From a virus, in the IMG/VR virus record IMGVR_UViG_3300026483_000005, positions 62,001 to 126,000 of that record: 64,000 nucleotides of DNA; one strand, written 5' to 3'. This document shows positions 11,301-19,955 of this stretch, in pieces (the first letter of the stretch is position 1; each line of letters opens with the position of its first letter). The notes beneath the pieces were generated by a model. The model was not told where the DNA came from and ran no database searches. It saw nothing but the letters and a program-made list of their open reading frames with translations. Made by a program: the position numbers and the translations under genes.

Positions 11301-11819
11301 GCTAGCGATACTACTATAGGAATTTCCATTGATCCATGTCACGTTGAAGGTACTGTAATTAGTATGGCAAATGGAACTACTAAATTAGTTGAAAACTTAA
11401 AAGTAGGAGATGTATTAGATTCGTTTGATATAAAAGGATTAAGCGATAGTGGTGAATGGAGAAATTTTAAAACTAATGCGATGGAATTCAGGGCTCCTAA
11501 GTCATCTGCTAAAATAGTCAGAATAATAAAAGGAACTTATAAGAACTATCAAGATATTAATAACGGATTAACTAAAATAACAAACGAACACCCTATATTA
11601 ATAAAAAGACCAGATGGAGAAATATTCTTTAAACAGGCTCTTTATATTGATACGACCGACATGATATATGTTAATGAAAAATGGACAAGAGTTAACTCTA
11701 ATGAAACTATTCACAAAACGGTTAACACATATTCTATTGATGTTGAAAATGAAGATGTTTATATTGCAGACGGTATTTTATGCCATAATGTTGAAGAGCT
11801 AGAGGAAAAGGTCCAGTAA
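8325..11819 (+). CDS. Tail fibre with collagen-like stretch, tail-collar domain and C-terminal Hint domain
   Basis: The 1,164-residue protein begins with a short attachment region also found in the next gene (an NF-x(3)-L-x(3)-GG-like segment near residue 32). Thirteen Gly-x-y triplets follow at 40-78. A phage tail-collar domain lies near 297-365, marked by a PVGSII segment and GWYLCNG. A long Gly/Asn/Ser-rich beta region leads to a Hint (hedgehog/intein) domain at 1005-1155. That domain has an N-terminal Cys after Pro1004, a block-A-like segment with VENLKVGD, block B T1086-x-x-H1089, and a final C1153-H1154-N1155. The residue after the Asn is Val, so standard protein splicing is not expected. 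Fibre role is well supported by architecture; the purpose of the Hint domain is unknown. Confidence 0.82.
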   Translation: MNIRIKELFKSDLDPNSSEWWSKDKIDKINFNFRLMKNGGPSGPVGIEGPNGEDGDKGEDGLQGTEGPRGTQGMIGPESSGTWKSQEITDDNNPTQRVIYPSVAVNQSGTVTLAIGASAHLDSNGELISPYYGELSTEPVSASKSGTLNIITEASTGSSPNNPTPSPQNSIIFAEDKHLDKSYNIGLKIEEDSNNIEFPVLTFTPDINADHVNNKFAIKFDRDNRFYFNGTIQNVLGAESVIPYELNVDATSPGSVIEFKVGEIKYSNHSPSLNKLLKSHDTQGRVEWEDVFNMFQVFPVGSIIRIPSDTFFGEENFNLSDAETGPMLIVDGDEVIKTNFGSGKPTGLYAGWYLCNGETWGDGGIVAYDTPNLNGFDWAITNIAGLTGDLSGSTSGGSLATYNGNILFSGGVSALGLDGSGLNPNVISHSFDNSTEDVRIYDNENIQFAPSEHIIMGEQISIIYLKEYDYKWSTAAASTSSSNIQLQYHAMTGSMDSNTIAPGTYSTNIDIAMQYATTLNPETIQWTADGAPSDGAQLDAYWNNDNNFANGNVRCYSNGQELADGWLARESGGQNGWGYARKYINGVGISSDDALETEPKECWMMYSESVNGVDGTYSSIGISNNGLLPPVTMTEADVTGFTGWPAGTSLEKVFISNKIDNHPDVVGSSSDFKDYENTSHIWKRNDGNNTIDQLTDGWYRSVPNTDTYLVNFGFGGMLTIDSGLYMAWRKYWSANDNEFKGDVIKSRFVQWSSGDLSLGIGATTACDATSGNDIFYSSDMFELGENPGSWRVTNLGASNSNAENEGRVSSWLSNQIYVRQDQSSNTVLYSSIANLGKYPLTLLKSDTFIPGTNISIKIADWTGDSGTSGYTGEHYKAIDSNSQATATNPTECSGGSPSGVIFDWDDGNTNNTLNYFGGGGNGNVYFTLSGISPSQLSSSNFTIEDPSNSMNWASVSFNPGDNYVSLSIMTPIEEPSEILDLDFDYSGTLNELASDTTIGISIDPCHVEGTVISMANGTTKLVENLKVGDVLDSFDIKGLSDSGEWRNFKTNAMEFRAPKSSAKIVRIIKGTYKNYQDINNGLTKITNEHPILIKRPDGEIFFKQALYIDTTDMIYVNEKWTRVNSNETIHKTVNTYSIDVENEDVYIADGILCHNVEELEEKVQ
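8442..8558 (+). repeat. Collagen-like Gly-x-y triplets, 13 copies
   Basis: Codons 40-78 of the first tail fibre read as uninterrupted Gly-x-y triplets rich in Pro, Glu, Asp and Gln. Collagen-like segments of this kind form trimeric stalks in phage fibres. Confidence 0.85.
11337..11789 (+). other. Hint (intein-like) domain coding segment
   Basis: This segment codes for 151 residues, Cys1005 to Asn1155, of the first tail fibre. Seen directly are the N-terminal Cys, the GT-x-I-x-MA-x-G and VENLKVGD block A features, the T-x-x-H of block B, and the terminal HN. The size matches a mini-intein without a homing endonuclease. Only nine residues follow the Asn and the first of these is Val, which resembles bacterial intein-like domains or other Hint autoprocessing domains rather than a splicing intein. 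Confidence 0.8.
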
Positions 11820-11837
11820 TAATTAGTTCTAGAAATT

Positions 11838-11850
11838 AAAGATATATACT
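11838..11850 (+). promoter_or_regulatory. Candidate late promoter, AAAGATATATACT
   Basis: A copy of the AAAGATATATA element, 21 bases before the second tail fibre gene. It lies in the 52-base gap between the two fibre genes. Confidence 0.42.
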
Positions 11851-11871
11851 AAATAAATAAAGATTTAAGTA

Positions 11872-14800
11872 ATGCCAATACCTATTAATTTAAAGCAGAT
11901 TCTACAATCTGATACACAACAGGAAAAACTGGATAAAGTTAATTATAACTTTGATCAGTTAGTTGCTAATGGCGGTGGACCAATGGGAGCCACTGGTTCT
12001 ATTGGTGAAACGGGATTTCAGGGTGCAACTGGTGACGATGGTCCTCAGGGTATTGACGGTCCTCAGGGTTTTCAAGGACCTGCTGACGCTTCTAATAATT
12101 CAAAATGGAAAGACGGAGCAATATGGTACAATGGAGCTCTTAATATTAAAACTATAGTACCTGAACATGAGCTGGCAGGTCCAGCAACACAGGTGAATTT
12201 CCCTCCAACTAACGTATTATTAGGTTATGCAAGTAATGATGATGAGTATAATGATTTAAATTTAATATCGGGGTATCTAAATAGCGTTTTATTAATTAAT
12301 AAGAATTCAAATTATCATGATTCTAACATTAGATTAATATCTGAAAAAGGAACAGATAAGTATTTAGACATAGCATTGACTAATTATCCTGCTTTAAGTT
12401 CAATTGGCGAACAGTCTGTTCTAGAATTTAAATTTGCATCTAGTGTAGCGGCAGGAGAATATAGATGGAATGCAGATACGTACATAATCAACGATGTCAA
12501 TGATAATGAGATGATGTCAATGGACGCTATTAACGGTGTAAAATTTACAGGATCATTTCTTTCTACTAACGATGCAATATTTACAGGTAGTATTTTTAAA
12601 ATTAATAACTCTTACGTAGGTGGAACAACTAACACTAACCCAGATGTAGATAAGATTGCGGTGGCATTAGACAATACTGGAACGATAGGTTTTAAGGAAG
12701 CATCTGAAATAGGTGCAAGTGTTCCCATAGGAACAATAATATCTTTTCATTATGACACATATATTGATGTTAGTAACTTTACACAGAATCAAACAATAAA
12801 TTTAAATAGTGATCCAAGTACGATAGATATTGTAGTTGGAAGAGGAGTTGCAGGTACGCAATATGAGGGATGGTATTTATGTAATGGTCAAACTTGGAAA
12901 AATAGTAATATAAACTACACTGTTCCTAATTTAAATTCCTTTTCATTTAATTTTACAACAAACGTAGGCCAAATAACATCACTAAGTGGTGCATCAAGAC
13001 CTAATTTTATAGGAGGAGGTCTATTTACTTTCTCTCAAGACGCGAATTCAATTGAATATGATATAACTGTTGATTCTACAGAGGCATGGGTAAGTGAGAC
13101 TTCAACTAATTCTAATTATGCAACAACTGAGTATGCGGTTGTTAAAACTCCTCAATTAATATATTTAGGAGCATCTGATTTATATTATAATGTTACAGGC
13201 CCTGCTCCTCTTACATTCCCTGCCATGTATTCTAAATTATTAGATAACAATAGCACAACATATAACGATGCAGTATTTCCTAATTCACCAGATGAAGCAG
13301 GAGCAGATAGATGGAGAGAAATAAATTTAGTAGATGCTAATGGATATCAAGGTAATTCGATTATCGTTGGACAGCCACTTCAATCAGCAGGTAGAGAAAT
13401 TAAAAATACTACAACAGGAACATGGTCAGCAGGAAGTACGTCAGATGTTCAACTCGAATACGGCCAAGTTAATATATTTGACTTAAGATTAACAGCTAGA
13501 GGTAAAGATACCTCATGGTCATCAAATCCTTCTCCAGAATCACCACCTAATTGCAATACTGAAAGAGAAGCAGAATCTTATTCATGGTTTACTGACTGGT
13601 CAGAAAGATGGAATGGAAATACATCTACTACATCTGCATGGAATTACGTAGGAGAATTTAATCCAAGTTCAACTAGTTCATATTACGAAGGTCAGATTTT
13701 TAGTTATCAAAACAACTTTTATACAGTTTCTCCCGGACAGTCCAGTATGGGAATAGATCCGGTGGCTTTAAATATAACAGATCCATCTGCACATATAGTT
13801 GCAACTGGAAGCTCATGGGAAAAAGGAGGAAATAGCTGGTATGGTACTCCTCGTTATTTTTATAGATTGCCTAAAGTAGAAGATCCTGAAGAAGAGAGTT
13901 GGCACTATAGTCCTATGAATCAATCAAACAGTCCTTCTAATTCTGCTCCTCCGCCGAACAACAGATTTAGTTTAACACTAACAGGAGGTAGAGGAGGATA
14001 TGGCGATTGGGCTACTAATACATCAGACGGCGCAATAGTACGTCCAATATCGGGAAGCCCTGGTCAATTTGAGCCCGTATGGCCTTCACTTTATGAGCAG
14101 GCTAATTCTACCACAGCAAACGCATTAACAAGCGGAGAATTATATGATCAACAGGGAAGATGGACATGGCCAGCAGAGGTCTTTTTAGACATTTATAATG
14201 ATATAGGTCAAACTGTTGCGATGGTTCAAGTTCCTATAATTACAAGATGGAACAAAGGTATAATAGAAGACCTCTATGATAGTTTAACAATAGACCCGAC
14301 AACTGACTTTCCACAATATTCAATGCCATATAACTATACAGAGGGTACTAATCACTGGAATACGGCTGCAACAATAGGTACACAAGTTGGTCCGACAATA
14401 AGCGGTCCCGGTGGTACCATAGAAAAGATGTATAGCGGAGGATGGGAAAACCCAGGGACAGGTGTATTATCTGGAGAAGATTGGGATTATTGGTATACTG
14501 GACAGAATGATACTGAATTTAGAAGATATCAGAGGGTTGAATTTAAAATCCTAGTATCACCTTCAGTTTCAAACGACATATATTCTTATTTAGATAATAA
14601 TCCTGGTTCTACTATTAAATTTAGAACTGCATGGTGGAGTGATAAGATACAAGATGGAACCGAAGATTATTTAGATCCTGACACTGACAACGGTATATAT
14701 AATGGCGGTGGAAGTCCGGATTACAGTTCTTCAGCATGGAATAGACAGCCGGCTGGAATGGGATACGATCCATCAGTGTGCGTACAGAACTATAATCCAC

Positions 14801-15354
14801 CTACTTCAGCACTTCAAATACAAGGAGGGTCTACCTTTAATTTGGATGATTATTCCTTTGGAGCGGGAAACGGTAGCGACCAGGTACAGTATATAACAAA
14901 CGATGCTACTCAAACTCCTATTGTAATTTCAGGTACTTCCCAAAACACTGGAAATGGAACTAGGTATACTGCAACCGTAAATCCACCTAACATTAATACT
15001 GGAATAGGAACAATTGATATCCAATCAGTGACAGCATGTTCGCAATTAGGCATGGGATATACCACTAACGATCTTGTAATACAGCATTCAGCGGGTAATT
15101 CTACGCAAATTACGTATACTGGTTCTTTAACAACAGCTACATGCCCTAGTCTATGTGAGTCACATGTGGTGACAGCCGGGACTAATTCCTCATCACTTTA
15201 CTCTTATGAAGATTGTAACGGTGTTATACAGTTTGATACGATCCTGGTAAATGGACCTTCACAAACATTCTGTGCAGCGATCGGTAGTGTAATAATAACA
15301 ACTCCAAGTTCCGGTGCATCGGTTTCCCTAGGAGGAATGCTGAGATGTGATTAA
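11872..15354 (+). CDS. Tail fibre with collagen-like stretch and tail-collar domain
   Basis: This 1,160-residue protein is a paralogue in layout of the preceding fibre: a similar N-terminal attachment segment, twelve Gly-x-y triplets at 36-71, a PIGTII segment near 285 and a GWYLCNG collar motif near 333. The rest is Trp/Asn/Ser/Gly-rich beta structure. The C-terminal 150 residues contain several Cys residues but no Hint domain, which is the main difference from its neighbour. It is probably a receptor-binding or accessory fibre. Long, low-complexity distal parts typically diverge quickly with host range, so close relatives may align only at the N-terminus and the collar. Confidence 0.8.
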   Translation: MPIPINLKQILQSDTQQEKLDKVNYNFDQLVANGGGPMGATGSIGETGFQGATGDDGPQGIDGPQGFQGPADASNNSKWKDGAIWYNGALNIKTIVPEHELAGPATQVNFPPTNVLLGYASNDDEYNDLNLISGYLNSVLLINKNSNYHDSNIRLISEKGTDKYLDIALTNYPALSSIGEQSVLEFKFASSVAAGEYRWNADTYIINDVNDNEMMSMDAINGVKFTGSFLSTNDAIFTGSIFKINNSYVGGTTNTNPDVDKIAVALDNTGTIGFKEASEIGASVPIGTIISFHYDTYIDVSNFTQNQTINLNSDPSTIDIVVGRGVAGTQYEGWYLCNGQTWKNSNINYTVPNLNSFSFNFTTNVGQITSLSGASRPNFIGGGLFTFSQDANSIEYDITVDSTEAWVSETSTNSNYATTEYAVVKTPQLIYLGASDLYYNVTGPAPLTFPAMYSKLLDNNSTTYNDAVFPNSPDEAGADRWREINLVDANGYQGNSIIVGQPLQSAGREIKNTTTGTWSAGSTSDVQLEYGQVNIFDLRLTARGKDTSWSSNPSPESPPNCNTEREAESYSWFTDWSERWNGNTSTTSAWNYVGEFNPSSTSSYYEGQIFSYQNNFYTVSPGQSSMGIDPVALNITDPSAHIVATGSSWEKGGNSWYGTPRYFYRLPKVEDPEEESWHYSPMNQSNSPSNSAPPPNNRFSLTLTGGRGGYGDWATNTSDGAIVRPISGSPGQFEPVWPSLYEQANSTTANALTSGELYDQQGRWTWPAEVFLDIYNDIGQTVAMVQVPIITRWNKGIIEDLYDSLTIDPTTDFPQYSMPYNYTEGTNHWNTAATIGTQVGPTISGPGGTIEKMYSGGWENPGTGVLSGEDWDYWYTGQNDTEFRRYQRVEFKILVSPSVSNDIYSYLDNNPGSTIKFRTAWWSDKIQDGTEDYLDPDTDNGIYNGGGSPDYSSSAWNRQPAGMGYDPSVCVQNYNPPTSALQIQGGSTFNLDDYSFGAGNGSDQVQYITNDATQTPIVISGTSQNTGNGTRYTATVNPPNINTGIGTIDIQSVTACSQLGMGYTTNDLVIQHSAGNSTQITYTGSLTTATCPSLCESHVVTAGTNSSSLYSYEDCNGVIQFDTILVNGPSQTFCAAIGSVIITTPSSGASVSLGGMLRCD
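11977..12084 (+). repeat. Collagen-like Gly-x-y triplets, 12 copies
   Basis: Codons 36-71 of the second tail fibre form an unbroken run of Gly-x-y triplets, parallel to the run in the first fibre but with different x and y residues. Confidence 0.85.
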
Positions 15355-15363
15355 AATAAAGAT

Positions 15364-16185
15364 ATGAATATAATAAACACATATAAACTTTACAAAAACG
15401 TAATTCTTTTCGGAGGACTTGCGATTTTGTTGTTTTGTCTTTTACAACAATGTAACTCTAACCAAAACTTAAAAAGAGAAATTATACAAGTTCAGAAGGT
15501 ATCTGATAGAAACCTTAATAACTATAAAGCCACGCAAGATACTATTATAATTGAAAAGAATAAAAATAAAGAATTAGTTTCTAGTATAAGATCCTTTGAG
15601 TATGATGTAAACACCCTAACTGAAAGTAATAAGAAACTAGTTTCTAAATATGCTAATCAATTAAATATTAATAACGAATTAGAGAATGTTAATAGTTTAC
15701 TTTCAACAACTTTAAACGTAAAAGATTCTATAATAAACGCAAATGGAGTTGTAACCGTTGATACGGATTCTATAAATAATATAGATACGATAACAGTTGA
15801 CGTAAACGATAAGTGGGAGTTTGATAAATATAACTGGAGAAGATTTCAAGGAAGTATATCTCTTTTAAAGGATAGCACTAATTATAATTTATTCTCTTCT
15901 AGATTTGATATTATACAGGGAATAGGTTTAAGTGCTGCCATCATTAATGAAGAAGGATTTGACAGACTTAAAATTACAACTCCATATAAAGGAGTAACGT
16001 TCACTAATATAGAAAATATAAACTTAGTTAACGATAGATTAAATAATAAATATGAGAAAAAAGCAGGGTGGTCTATTGGTGTTGGATTTCAATATGGACT
16101 TAACTTGAATAACAATCAAGTTATAAGTACTGGTCCATCAATTGGTATAGGAGTATACTGGTCCCCTAAATTTCTTAGATTTTAA
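15364..16185 (+). CDS. Membrane-anchored coiled-coil protein, spanin-like candidate
   Basis: Residues about 13-29 form one hydrophobic transmembrane helix (FGGLAILLFCLL) followed by QQC and then a long charged helical region with heptad character to about residue 115. The C-terminal 60 residues switch to Gly-rich alternating beta segments (IGVGFQYG and SIGIGVYWS). Proteins with this N-terminal anchor, periplasmic coiled coil and short barrel-like end occur in Bacteroidota phages, often near lysis genes, and one plausible role is inner or one-piece spanin action during lysis. The Cys after the hydrophobic stretch might instead be a lipobox, but its context is not a good match. It lies between fibre and structural genes; no endolysin is visible nearby. 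Confidence 0.5.
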   Translation: MNIINTYKLYKNVILFGGLAILLFCLLQQCNSNQNLKREIIQVQKVSDRNLNNYKATQDTIIIEKNKNKELVSSIRSFEYDVNTLTESNKKLVSKYANQLNINNELENVNSLLSTTLNVKDSIINANGVVTVDTDSINNIDTITVDVNDKWEFDKYNWRRFQGSISLLKDSTNYNLFSSRFDIIQGIGLSAAIINEEGFDRLKITTPYKGVTFTNIENINLVNDRLNNKYEKKAGWSIGVGFQYGLNLNNNQVISTGPSIGIGVYWSPKFLRF

Positions 16186-16200
16186 AATAATAAATAAACA

Positions 16201-18258
16201 ATGGCACAATCATCCAAATTCTTAAGACTAGATGACGACATTCTAATGGAGTTCATGTATCATGATCAAAATGTTGATTATGTAGATGATGCTAAGATAG
16301 AAAACGACGACAACGGAAGTCAATTTAAATTTTTAAACACAGAGGCATCTAACGATTCAGCCTCTAGATTCTTAATTCATGAATTAGGAGCAGATGTTGT
16401 TAACTTCAGTGTAAAGATACAAGATGGTTATGTTTTTATTAATGATTTTGCGTCTAGGCAATTAGTTCTTAAAAACGGCAAAACTTATAAATTTAACCTA
16501 TCTGATTCTACGATAGACAATATAGCTGGATTCACAATAGATGGTTCAACTACCCAATTAATTGGTAACACATACATATATACTCCAGGAACTAATGGAA
16601 GATTTGAATATTCATATGAAAATATGGCTGGAGATAGTGCTAGAGGTGGAGAAATAAACGTAGGAAATAGAGCTAATCCTTTATTTGCAGAACCAGAACA
16701 AGAAACTGGAAATAGTATTAAAACTGCAACAGGTGAAGTTGGAAGATATTATGGAGTTCCTTCAGAATATGATGGCAAATGGGCTTTACTAAAAAATGAT
16801 TTAGCATATTTAGATAGTTCATCATGGAATGGAACAGACTCTTCTCTTGCAAACGTAGATGATAGTATAGTAAGTGATGTATGGTATGACACTATAAGAT
16901 TACACTTAAAGACAGGATTTTCATTTGCAGCTAGAGGTAAAGAAGGTTTTATGTTTCAGGTAAAAGCAAAAAGAGAATCAGGAGTCTATAATTATTTCAC
17001 ATCTATTGTGTATTTAAATCATTCTAATTTTGAAATTAGTAATCCTAATTCATTTGTATTAGGAGATACTTCATATTCTAAATACATACAAATTAAAGTA
17101 CCTTCTTTAATTTATTTTGATGTTTCAACTAAGAATAAAGATTTTCACGATGCATTCTTTGGAGAAAACGAAGATGCAATATTAGATTCTACTAACTATG
17201 AAATAAGTTTAAAATTAATAAACACTTTAACTGAAGAAGGAGATGTAGAATACATCAATGTAGAAGACACTATTGATGTTACAGTCGCAATGGAAGACGA
17301 ATATGTAGATATTGCAGCAAACGTCGAGGAAGTAGAAGATATGGATTATTTTCAAATATATGGGACCAAGGACGGATCTAGGCAAGGTTTTGAAAACTAT
17401 ATAAATGGAAGAATACAAACATCAAGTGATGATATCATAATATTCCATGACATAGAAGTTAGTGAACAAATAGGTTTAGATTTCTTAGACACATCTTCTA
17501 TGACATTTACTCAAACCGCAAATTATGAAGCTCCGATACCATTTAGACCTATCATATTTAATTCTGATATTGCAAGTTCATTTTATATTAGACATACTAT
17601 GAGAATGTATAATGAAACCGATAATACACAGATTATTAAGGTTGCTACTATGACATCATATAATCCTAAGAAATACGGTACTCGTATGGAAAAGATTAAT
17701 CTAAGAAACGTAGATCCTACTATTATCTATAATAAACTACCTAACACTACAGTAAATAGAGAATTAAATCAATTTGTTAATTCAATTAGACCGAGCGTTG
17801 GAGAAACTAAATATGTTCCAGTTGCGTTAGATACTTATGGTATATTAGCATCTGCTACAAACGTTACAACAGATTTAACAGAATCTGAAGAATTAGATAA
17901 CATTAAGTTTTTTGAAGAAGGTAAAGCTAGCATTAAATTATCTAAAGTATCTGATAACTTCGTGAAATTTAATATTGCTCAGCCCGATGGTGACGATAAA
18001 AAAGCGGTTTCATTAGTAAGCGCTGAAAATATAATTTTAATTATTAAAAGCGGATCTATAGAACAGAGAATAGTACATGATCCTTCATTTCCTAATATAG
18101 ATTTAGGATTAGGAGAAGTATTCTTTAAAATACCTAAAGGCACAGCTGTAAGATTTGATAAAACAGATGCAAATAAGTTCGAAGACAAATTCTATATTAA
18201 TATAAAGAATGGAGAAACAGAGTCCTTATTGTATCATGGAAAAGTAGAAATAGTATAA
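16201..18258 (+). CDS. Virion structural protein, 685 aa
   Basis: The product is not recognised. It is acidic and beta-rich with no membrane segment. The last 120 residues resemble the Ig-like domains seen in baseplate or receptor-binding adaptor proteins (a beta segment, a Lys-Gly-Thr turn, then a DKFYINI strand and a short YHGKVEI end). It starts with an ATG directly behind AATAAATAAACA and its stop overlaps the ATG of the tail-tube-like gene by one base, so the two are translationally coupled. That coupling and the fibre genes upstream suggest a baseplate or tail protein. Function is inferred from position. Confidence 0.55.
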   Translation: MAQSSKFLRLDDDILMEFMYHDQNVDYVDDAKIENDDNGSQFKFLNTEASNDSASRFLIHELGADVVNFSVKIQDGYVFINDFASRQLVLKNGKTYKFNLSDSTIDNIAGFTIDGSTTQLIGNTYIYTPGTNGRFEYSYENMAGDSARGGEINVGNRANPLFAEPEQETGNSIKTATGEVGRYYGVPSEYDGKWALLKNDLAYLDSSSWNGTDSSLANVDDSIVSDVWYDTIRLHLKTGFSFAARGKEGFMFQVKAKRESGVYNYFTSIVYLNHSNFEISNPNSFVLGDTSYSKYIQIKVPSLIYFDVSTKNKDFHDAFFGENEDAILDSTNYEISLKLINTLTEEGDVEYINVEDTIDVTVAMEDEYVDIAANVEEVEDMDYFQIYGTKDGSRQGFENYINGRIQTSSDDIIIFHDIEVSEQIGLDFLDTSSMTFTQTANYEAPIPFRPIIFNSDIASSFYIRHTMRMYNETDNTQIIKVATMTSYNPKKYGTRMEKINLRNVDPTIIYNKLPNTTVNRELNQFVNSIRPSVGETKYVPVALDTYGILASATNVTTDLTESEELDNIKFFEEGKASIKLSKVSDNFVKFNIAQPDGDDKKAVSLVSAENIILIIKSGSIEQRIVHDPSFPNIDLGLGEVFFKIPKGTAVRFDKTDANKFEDKFYINIKNGETESLLYHGKVEIV

Positions 18259-18815
18259 TGATATTAAATAGTAGAAATAACTTATTTAACTTTAAATTTC
18301 CTAGGACATTTATTCCGAAGGAAGTAGCTGACAAATATAGATCTTATTTGGGTAAAATGCCAGGCAACATAATAGAAGAACCTATTGATTTTGTCAATTA
18401 TTCAATACAGGGTTTAAGTTTACCTGGAATTAATTTTGATCCAATACAGCAATCGCCTAACGACGGAACTATCACATACCATAGAGGGTCTATTCCTATT
18501 CAAAATACAGTTGAAAGACAATTCTCTATAGAGTTACAGCTATTAGACGGGTATATTAATTATTGGATAATGCAAGATACTTTATTATATTATTATTCAA
18601 AACAAGTTAGAGACCCTTTTATTAACGATCTAAAACTTCAAATAATGGATGCAGAAGGTATACATTTAATGAGTGCAGTTTTTGAAAAGCCTATTCTTAA
18701 TTCTATTTCTGAATTAGAGTTAAACATGTCAAGTAATGTTGCTGATTTTTCTACATTTACACTTAACTTCTATTATAATAAGTTTAATATTATCTCAGAG
18801 ATAGACGGTAAATAA
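18258..18815 (+). CDS. Tail-tube-like protein (gp19 fold family candidate)
   Basis: This 185-residue protein follows the pattern of T4-like tube proteins. It has an N-terminal NLFNFKF strand, a conserved-looking QGLSLPG turn near residue 52, a central FSIEL strand, a hydrophobic helix with YWIMQD, and a C-terminal EKPILNSISELEL segment followed by FSTFTLNFYY. T4 gp19 is 163 residues; the baseplate tube initiators gp48 and gp54 share the same fold, so it could be any of these. The start overlaps the previous stop (TAATG). I favour a tube or tube-initiator protein on pattern similarity alone. Confidence 0.5.
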   Translation: MILNSRNNLFNFKFPRTFIPKEVADKYRSYLGKMPGNIIEEPIDFVNYSIQGLSLPGINFDPIQQSPNDGTITYHRGSIPIQNTVERQFSIELQLLDGYINYWIMQDTLLYYYSKQVRDPFINDLKLQIMDAEGIHLMSAVFEKPILNSISELELNMSSNVADFSTFTLNFYYNKFNIISEIDGK

Positions 18816-18817
18816 AC

Positions 18818-18830
18818 GAGATATATAATC
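18818..18830 (+). promoter_or_regulatory. Candidate late promoter, GAGATATATAATC
   Basis: A copy of the GATATATA element in the 37-base gap before the gene at 18853, ending 22 bases upstream of its ATG. Confidence 0.38.
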
Positions 18831-18852
18831 CATAACAATATAGACCAATATA

Positions 18853-19221
18853 ATGAAAACATTTTTTGAATACTTAAGCGAAGAGAATATAACTAAAGAG
18901 GAAATTACCCTTTTAGAAGAATCTCTGCAGTCAGAATGGACTGATGAATTAGAGCAAAAAGTAGATGCTGCTTTAGAAGAATTTACTAGACAGTATGCAA
19001 ATGAAGATGGAACGTTTGATTTTGAAAGATTTAATGAGGAATTAACAAATGAAGGTTTCTTAGGTTCTATATTTGGTGGCCTTACAGGATTTGCTCTAGG
19101 TAAAACAATTGGTAAAACAGTTGCTAAAGTTCTAGGAATTCAGAAAGGTATTTTTTACGATTTATTAACCTCAAGATTAGTTGGCGCTGGATTAGGTGCG
19201 GCTATCGGAAAATCATTCTAA
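18853..19221 (+). CDS. Small protein with capsid-targeting-like leader and Gly-zipper C-terminus
   Basis: The 122-residue protein opens with MKTFFEYLSE, close in form to the leader of T4 internal protein III (MKTYQEFIAEA). A second L/I-x-E-like site, LTNE67 followed by Gly68, precedes a Gly-rich hydrophobic tail (residues 70-122) with GxxxG and AxxxG spacing, typical of membrane-active or oligomerising segments. If the prohead protease cut at residue 67, the released C-terminal piece would be a small hydrophobic peptide carried in the head. The middle region is an acidic helix pair. It is preceded by a candidate late promoter, which fits a virion component. The packaging idea is inference. 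Confidence 0.55.
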   Translation: MKTFFEYLSEENITKEEITLLEESLQSEWTDELEQKVDAALEEFTRQYANEDGTFDFERFNEELTNEGFLGSIFGGLTGFALGKTIGKTVAKVLGIQKGIFYDLLTSRLVGAGLGAAIGKSF

Positions 19222-19891
19222 TTTGAATTACGTATCAGTAGACTTTTCATTAAATTCTCCAGGTATTTTTATATACCAAGAAGAAACTAACGAATATCAT
19301 TTCATATCTTATATTAAAGAAGGTCAAGGAACCAAGAAAGAAAGAGCTTGGCAAGAAGACATATCTCATTTAAAGGGAGTTACTCTTATTAATCAACCTG
19401 ACTGGGGAAAACATGGTGAAGATTATTCAAGCGTTGAATTAGCAAAGATAAAGAGATACGCTAAAACCGCAGATGACATTATTAATTTAATAACGGATAT
19501 TACAAAAACAAAGAAGCAATATATTATTTCTTTTGAAGGAACTTCTTTCGGTTCTAAAATGGGAACTAATAATATTATAGATATGGCTGCAGGAGCTGCG
19601 ATACTTAAAGAAAGAATGCTAAGTCAACTTGAAATCTTAGATATTCAAACCATTGCTCCCACTACAATTAAGAAACACGCTGGAAAAGGAAACATGAATA
19701 AGTCTCAATTATGGGATGCCTTTTTAAGTAATGTATTAGGAGATCAAATTTTAGCAGAACATCCTCTTTTAGATTTTTGTGTGAAAGAAATTGGACCTTC
19801 TAAAAAAATACCAAAACCCTTTGACGATTTAGTTGACGCTTACTTTTTAACTCACTTCGTTAGAGCAAAGATGTCGGCCACTGAGGAATAG
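19196..19891 (+). CDS. RuvC-like Holliday junction resolvase
   Basis: The RNase-H-like fold is marked by the first acidic strand VSVDFSLNSPG (Asp16), an ISFEG strand (Glu114), a basic loop around Lys159-Lys164 and a C-terminal FDDLVDA helix (Asp211, Asp214). These match the four-acid arrangement of RuvC. Many T4 relatives use a RuvC-type enzyme in place of endonuclease VII to resolve branched replicating DNA before packaging. The given start is GTG at 19196, inside the previous gene; a TTG at 19223, just after the previous stop, is equally plausible and would drop nine residues with no loss of the first motif. Neighbours are gp32 and primase. Confidence 0.72.
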   Translation: MRLSENHSNLNYVSVDFSLNSPGIFIYQEETNEYHFISYIKEGQGTKKERAWQEDISHLKGVTLINQPDWGKHGEDYSSVELAKIKRYAKTADDIINLITDITKTKKQYIISFEGTSFGSKMGTNNIIDMAAGAAILKERMLSQLEILDIQTIAPTTIKKHAGKGNMNKSQLWDAFLSNVLGDQILAEHPLLDFCVKEIGPSKKIPKPFDDLVDAYFLTHFVRAKMSATEE

Positions 19892-19905
19892 ATTTACCAC
19901 TGAGG
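19878..19905 (+). repeat. 9-bp direct repeat CCACTGAGG
   Basis: CCACTGAGG occurs at 19878-19886 and again at 19897-19905, on both sides of the resolvase stop codon. A short slippage duplication is the simplest explanation. Confidence 0.6.
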
Positions 19906-19955
19906 CTTAAAGTCTTAAGTTATACTGTCTTTTCCCCATAAAGTTTCATAAAATA

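Noticed and set aside
11337-11819. Ordinary splicing intein in the tail fibre
   Set aside because: The residue after the final Asn is Val and only nine residues of C-extein would remain, so a standard splice is not expected; treated as a Hint autoprocessing domain.
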